In this document: piece by piece, positions 63,701 through 64,000 of the stretch | Layout of the letters: every line of letters begins with the position of its first letter | How positions within the stretch are numbered: position 1 is the first letter of the stretch | Assembly (NCBI GenBank): GCA_964036275.1 | Contig: OZ038434.1 | Coordinates: forward strand, 22,681,879 to 22,745,878 | Direction of reading: 5' to 3' | Source: Litoditis marina | Taxonomy: Eukaryota; Nematoda; Chromadorea; Rhabditida; Rhabditidae | DNA length: 64,000 nt | Translations under genes and position numbers: made by a program | Notes under the pieces: model-generated | What the model was told of the DNA's origin: nothing | Database searches by the model: none | Seen by the model: only the letters and a program-made list of their open reading frames with translations

Positions 63701-64000
63701 TCGGCGTTCTTCTCAGTATGGATCATGTATGCTAAAGGACACGGTCGTTGTTTTCCCGAGCCAGTTGACCTGAAACACAGCTTTTCTGGAAATCCAAGAA
63801 CTAGACCATTGAAAATAACAGACCGATATTCTGTTCTACGAACCCCGTTTCCTACACGGAACAACGAAAAAAGAGAAATAGCAAATACTTCGCAATCAAA
63901 TGAGAGCCAATGTTCCAAAATAAGTAATCAAACAAATCACTACGGTTAAAATCATAACATTTAACTAAAAACTCACTCGAAACTATCCAGCAGCGCCACA
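60758..64000 (-). CDS. MULE-family DDE transposase gene, intron-rich, 5' end outside window
   Basis: Exons (minus): 64,000-63,977 (partial), 63,769-63,586, 63,429-63,289, 63,161-63,049, 62,890-62,706, 62,514-62,251, 61,969-61,861, 61,773-61,693, 61,593-61,396 and 61,001-60,758. All introns are GT-AG, 87-394 bp, and every phase fits, giving about 513 residues with no stop. VALLDSFE carries the first catalytic Asp, CPLAYMIHTE is typical of the MULE domain, MMDGEAGL carries the second Asp, and NVAESFNATLK the Glu. A SWIM-like zinc motif follows (CNTC then LCPHM), then a basic tail (NKKRKAGNGPAKK, KKRTKQRR) that may be a nuclear localisation signal. MULE transposases cut and paste DNA. Many introns with an intact frame suggest a host-retained gene. 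The donor at 62,250 is the least certain. Confidence 0.8.

Noticed and set aside
63770..63918. Extension of the transposase exon upstream in the same frame
   Set aside because: The stretch is open but ends at the strong acceptor TGTGTTTCAG at 63,770. Splicing from the donor at 63,976 restores phase and supplies the first catalytic Asp, whereas the extension lacks family similarity.

Overview
The window is metazoan nuclear DNA, probably from an invertebrate and possibly a nematode. The evidence is short introns (87-394 bp) with GT...AG ends and acceptors of the TTNCAG kind, a Polinton/Maverick element, a Ty3/gypsy-type LTR element, a TA-inserting MITE and a MULE transposase gene. The species assignment is inference from these element families only. 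There is no prokaryotic gene organisation.

About 45 of the 64 kb is one AT-rich satellite with a 43-bp monomer. It fills 1-31,588 and 44,302-55,985, plus the spaces between MITE copies up to 60,292. The monomer contains a near-perfect hairpin (arms GATTTGCAATC and GATTGCAAATC, loop ATTTT). The array changes orientation at 20,720/20,721, near 30,915 and around 45,325-45,407. It is organised into higher-order repeats, with long near-identical blocks at fixed offsets (for example 5,405 bp).

Between the two satellite fields lies a 12.7-kb island (31,588-44,302) holding a partial Polinton. On the minus strand are a truncated zinc-motif ORF and an adenain-like protease. On the plus strand are a small pX-like virion protein and the double-jelly-roll major capsid protein. 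On the minus strand follow a protein-primed DNA polymerase B and a small membrane protein. I do not see an integrase, packaging ATPase, penton protein or terminal inverted repeats. The polymerase gene is broken twice: by a single-base frame change at a T run (34,371-34,375), and by a 3.5-kb LTR retroelement (34,506-38,008) flanked by the 5-bp duplication CATCC. That retroelement has almost identical LTRs, a primer-binding site and a polypurine tract. It lacks reverse transcriptase and RNase H and carries a decayed integrase, so it is a recently moved non-autonomous element. Right of the polymerase, 42,725-43,864 fits a three-exon gene of unknown function.

To the right, the satellite forms a palindrome with arms of about 0.9 kb (about 44,310-46,210) and then runs inverted to 55,985. 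There a 1,331-bp MITE with 57-bp terminal inverted repeats and a TA duplication has been captured by the satellite and amplified with it (two full copies, and a third cut by a 200-N assembly gap at 60,460-60,659).

Beyond the gap, 60,758-64,000 (minus) is the 3' part of a MULE-family DDE transposase gene. At least ten exons have compatible splice phases throughout, giving an uninterrupted frame of about 513 residues. The intact, intron-rich structure makes it a candidate domesticated transposase.
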